6,683 nt of DNA from Rhodothermia bacterium. GTDB taxonomy: Bacteria; Bacteroidota; Rhodothermia; Balneolales; Natronogracilivirgulaceae. The stretch lies in assembly GCA_007122185.1 (NCBI GenBank), contig SKUI01000085.1:1-6683 (forward strand). The letters are read 5' to 3'. Below are positions 5,554 to 6,683 of the stretch, in pieces. The notes under the pieces were generated by a model, which did not search any database, was not told the DNA's origin, and saw nothing but the letters and a program-made list of their open reading frames with translations. How positions within the stretch are numbered: position 1 is the stretch's first letter; every line of letters begins with the position of its first letter. The position numbers and the translations under genes were made by a program.

Positions 5554-5640
5554 ACTTAACGGTCCAAATTAGCGGCGCGGCAGGGAGCTGCGTTTCGGGT
5601 TCGGACGCTACCCGCGTCCGCTTGAAATTTAATGTTAGAC
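5554..5640 (+). other. attC recombination site 3
   Basis: An 87-base site with left simple site ACTTAAC (5554-5560) and right core GTTAGAC (5634-5640). The inner arms AAATTAGCG (5566-5574) and CGCTTGAAATTT pair with unpaired TG on the right arm. A central hairpin CGGACGC (5612-5618) with GCGTCCG (5624-5630) caps the structure. The crossover is between G5634 and T5635. Confidence 0.86.
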
Positions 5641-5656
5641 AAACATTTGTGTATTA

Positions 5657-5672
5657 GTTTACAATTGTCAAC
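5657..5672. promoter_or_regulatory. Near-palindrome in the cassette IV leader, operator/promoter candidate
   Basis: GTTTACAATTGTCAAC is a 16-base palindrome except for one mismatched pair. It overlaps TTTACA (5658-5663), which with TACCTT (5681-5686) at 17-base spacing makes a weak sigma-70-like promoter. The HTH protein encoded downstream is a natural candidate for binding here. This is inferred from position and symmetry only. Confidence 0.35.
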
Positions 5673-5713
5673 AATATTATTACCTTCCATTTCGTAACCT
5701 AACATAGAATGAT

Positions 5714-5941
5714 TTGAGCAAGAAACACCCAAATAAGGAAGTTCAAGAAGGCATTGAATATGCACTGTCAAAAAACTGGCGTTTAATGGATGCCGGAGGT
5801 TCCTCTCATGCATGGGGAAGGCTGAAATGCCCGGAAGAAAGTCGCTCTGGTTGCATCATTTCGATATGGAGCACACCAAGAGTTCCAAAAAATCACATGA
5901 GGTAGATAATTCGGGGTGTCGATAAATGTCCACATTGTTAA
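5714..5941 (+). pseudogene. HicA-like small protein with in-frame TAG near its C-terminus
   Basis: TTG 5714 is the only usable start; a stop lies three codons upstream in frame. The reading frame gives MSKKHPNKEVQEGIEYALSK, then NWRLMDAGGSSHAWGRLKCP, a Ser-rich loop, and IWSTPRVPKNHMR, stopping at TAG 5903-5905 (63 residues). The same frame continues IIRGVDKCPHC to TAA 5939-5941. As I recall, this small protein family, which resembles HicA mRNA interferases in its helix and strands with a central His (His32 here, in GSSHAWG), ends in N-H-A-R-x-I-x-R-x-V-D-x-C-P-H. The TAG therefore sits inside the conserved ending, at a position often Gln, so CAG to TAG is an easy origin. The result may be a truncated toxin or a null allele; readthrough is possible but unsupported. 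The HTH gene follows 18 bases after the ancestral stop. There is no strong ribosome site. Confidence 0.65.
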
Positions 5942-5948
5942 CGGAATC

Positions 5949-5952
5949 GGAG
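5949..5952 (+). promoter_or_regulatory. Ribosome binding site of the HTH gene
   Basis: GGAG lies 7 bases before ATG 5960. It is one of the few clear Shine-Dalgarno sites in the window and fixes the start of the HTH protein. It also means this gene can be translated even though the upstream frame stops early at TAG. Confidence 0.6.
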
Positions 5953-5959
5953 TACTAAA

Positions 5960-6517
5960 ATGAAGAATTATGAATTTACACTGGTCATTGAAGCACCGGC
6001 CGGCTTATCGAGTCAATTAGAAGATGGATTATTTGAAGCCGGATGTGACGATGCATTATTGTCATTCAGAGGTGGTATCGCTTATCTGGAGTTTGATCGG
6101 CAAGCCGAGAACCTGGAATCTGCGGTAGTGTCGGCCATAAGGCAAGTGGAACAAAGCGGGCTAAAGCTGAAGGTAAAAAGAGTAGAGCCCTCAGACCTGG
6201 TAACCAGTGCCGAAATAGCCCGAAGACTAAACCGAAGCAGGCAATCCATTCAGCAATTGATTAGTGGGAGCAGAGGAGATGCTGATTTCCCACTTCCGGT
6301 GGCTGGAGTTACCGCCAAAACTATGCTTTGGAGTTGGCAGGAAGTAACCAGATGGTTCAAGGATAAGGGCAAATTGGACAATGAAGCAGTTTACGACAAT
6401 GCCGTAGTCTTGAAACTGATTAATGAATCGTTGGAAATGAGGGAAAATGAACTGCAATTAAAGAGCATCAACAGGCTTACAAAACAGCTTAGAAAAAGCA
6501 ACAAAGAGTTTGTCTAA
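5960..6517 (+). CDS. Helix-turn-helix protein, probable regulator/antitoxin partner of the HicA-like protein
   Basis: A 185-residue protein. Residues 1-75 (KNYEFTLVIEAP, then LEDGLFEAGCDDALLSFRGG and AYLEFDRQAENLESAVVSAI) form an alpha/beta domain of unknown role that I know from a family of HTH proteins next to HicA-like genes. Residues 80-103 (LVTSAEIARRLNRSRQSIQQ) are a helix-turn-helix of the MerR/excisionase kind. DFPLPV and LWSWQEVTRWF (109-133) complete the winged part. Residues 145-185 are a charged helical tail, possibly for dimer or partner contact. It likely binds DNA at its own promoter and may restrain the HicA-like protein. This TA role is inferred from gene order, small partner size and presence in a TA-rich array. 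Its TAA overlaps attC 4. Confidence 0.75.
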   Translation: MKNYEFTLVIEAPAGLSSQLEDGLFEAGCDDALLSFRGGIAYLEFDRQAENLESAVVSAIRQVEQSGLKLKVKRVEPSDLVTSAEIARRLNRSRQSIQQLISGSRGDADFPLPVAGVTAKTMLWSWQEVTRWFKDKGKLDNEAVYDNAVVLKLINESLEMRENELQLKSINRLTKQLRKSNKEFV

Positions 6518-6602
6518 CGACCCAGCGTTTGTGCTGCGGGGCGACCATCTTTGAGTTTCAGCAGAAAGCGTGAACCGGTCAGCACGAAACCGATTGTTAG
6601 AG
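6512..6602 (+). other. attC recombination site 4
   Basis: A 91-base site with left simple site GTCTAAC (6512-6518) and right core GTTAGAG (6596-6602). The inner arms GTTTGTGCTG (6526-6535) and CAGCACGAAAC (6580-6590) pair with one unpaired G. The stop codon of the HTH gene is inside the left simple site. The crossover is between G6596 and T6597. Confidence 0.86.
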
Positions 6603-6640
6603 CATTTATTGAGGATTTACCGCATCCTGAGAATATCAAG

Positions 6641-6683
6641 ATGAAGAAATTGTTCATCTCTGATTATATGGATGATGTAGACA
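6641..6683 (+). CDS. Start of an unidentified gene in the next cassette (partial)
   Basis: After the crossover at 6597, an open frame on the plus strand reads MKKLFISDYMDDVD from ATG 6641 to the window end. A purine-rich CCTGAG lies about 10 bases upstream, a weak ribosome site. The frame is also open upstream (IEDLPHPENIK), so an earlier non-ATG start is possible. Only 14 residues are visible, so no family can be named. If real, this gene faces the normal cassette direction, like those of cassette IV. Confidence 0.35.
   Translation, partial: MKKLFISDYMDDVD

Larger units (their letters stand above)
4863..5634 (+). mobile_element. Integron gene cassette III (MazEF-type TA pair)
   Basis: This is a 772-base cassette whose first bases GTTAAGTTGG (4862-4871) are the exact reverse complement of 5551-5560 at the left of attC 3. 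It carries mazE and mazF homologues on the minus strand with the toxin stop 14 bases inside the cassette and the promoter side next to attC 3. It has the same architecture as cassettes I and II, with a different toxin fold. Confidence 0.85.
5635..6596 (+). mobile_element. Integron gene cassette IV (HicA-like protein plus HTH protein)
   Basis: This is a 962-base cassette. GTTAGACAAAC (5634-5644) is the exact reverse complement of 6508-6518, the left end of attC 4. Unlike cassettes I-III the genes face the normal cassette direction, and the last stop codon (TAA 6515-6517) lies inside the left simple site. It begins with an AT-rich leader of about 75 bases that can hold a promoter. Confidence 0.85.

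Noticed and set aside
3184..6602. CRISPR array or REP-type repeat family as an explanation for the regularly spaced GC-rich repeats
   Set aside because: The repeats are about 90 bases, differ in centre sequence, are 700-900 bases apart and pair reciprocally at cassette ends, as attC sites do.

Overview
The window carries part of an integron gene-cassette array whose cassettes are mostly toxin-antitoxin (TA) pairs. To its left are non-cassette genes and relics. The host cannot be fixed from the sequence. Moderate G+C, AT-rich spacers, poor Shine-Dalgarno sites and a secreted M1 peptidase would suit Bacteroidota or another FCB-group bacterium, but cassettes come from many donors, so this is a weak inference. 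No integrase gene is in the window. The attC orientation (simple-site GTT core on the right) predicts that intI and attI lie to the left.

Layout: (1) 1-80 is the tail of an unidentified gene. (2) 81-541 is a non-coding or decayed stretch. (3) 542-946 is the 3' part of an IS1595-like transposase with an in-frame stop. (4) 1009-2316 is a secreted M1-type zinc peptidase. (5) 2317-2433 is a junction without a gene. (6) 2434-2995 is a decayed DUF2281/PIN TA pair on the minus strand, followed by a damaged attC (3068-3190). (7) 3185-4055 is cassette I, with a Phd/YefM antitoxin and a PIN toxin. (8) 4056-4862 is cassette II, with a FitA-like antitoxin and a PIN toxin. (9) 4863-5634 is cassette III, with MazE and MazF homologues. 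(10) 5635-6596 is cassette IV, with a HicA-like small protein interrupted near its end by TAG and a helix-turn-helix protein, both on the plus strand. (11) From 6597 a fifth cassette begins and runs off the end.

The cassette boundaries rest on direct sequence evidence. The first 10-13 bases after each crossover point are the exact reverse complement of the left end of the next attC: 3184-3196 with 3967-3979, 4055-4064 with 4775-4784, 4862-4871 with 5551-5560, and 5634-5644 with 6508-6518. This is expected if each cassette circularises into its own complete attC. Each attC also has an inner complementary pair with one or two unpaired bases on one arm.

The three intact minus-strand TA cassettes, and the decayed pair before them, share one plan: toxin stop at the cassette start, antitoxin promoter end next to the attC, genes opposite to the usual cassette direction. 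They must therefore use their own promoters, and inverted repeats upstream of the antitoxins are plausible autoregulation operators. TA cassettes are known in large chromosomal integrons, where they are thought to stabilise the array. Cassette IV holds the least familiar pair and is the best candidate for an undescribed TA-like system.
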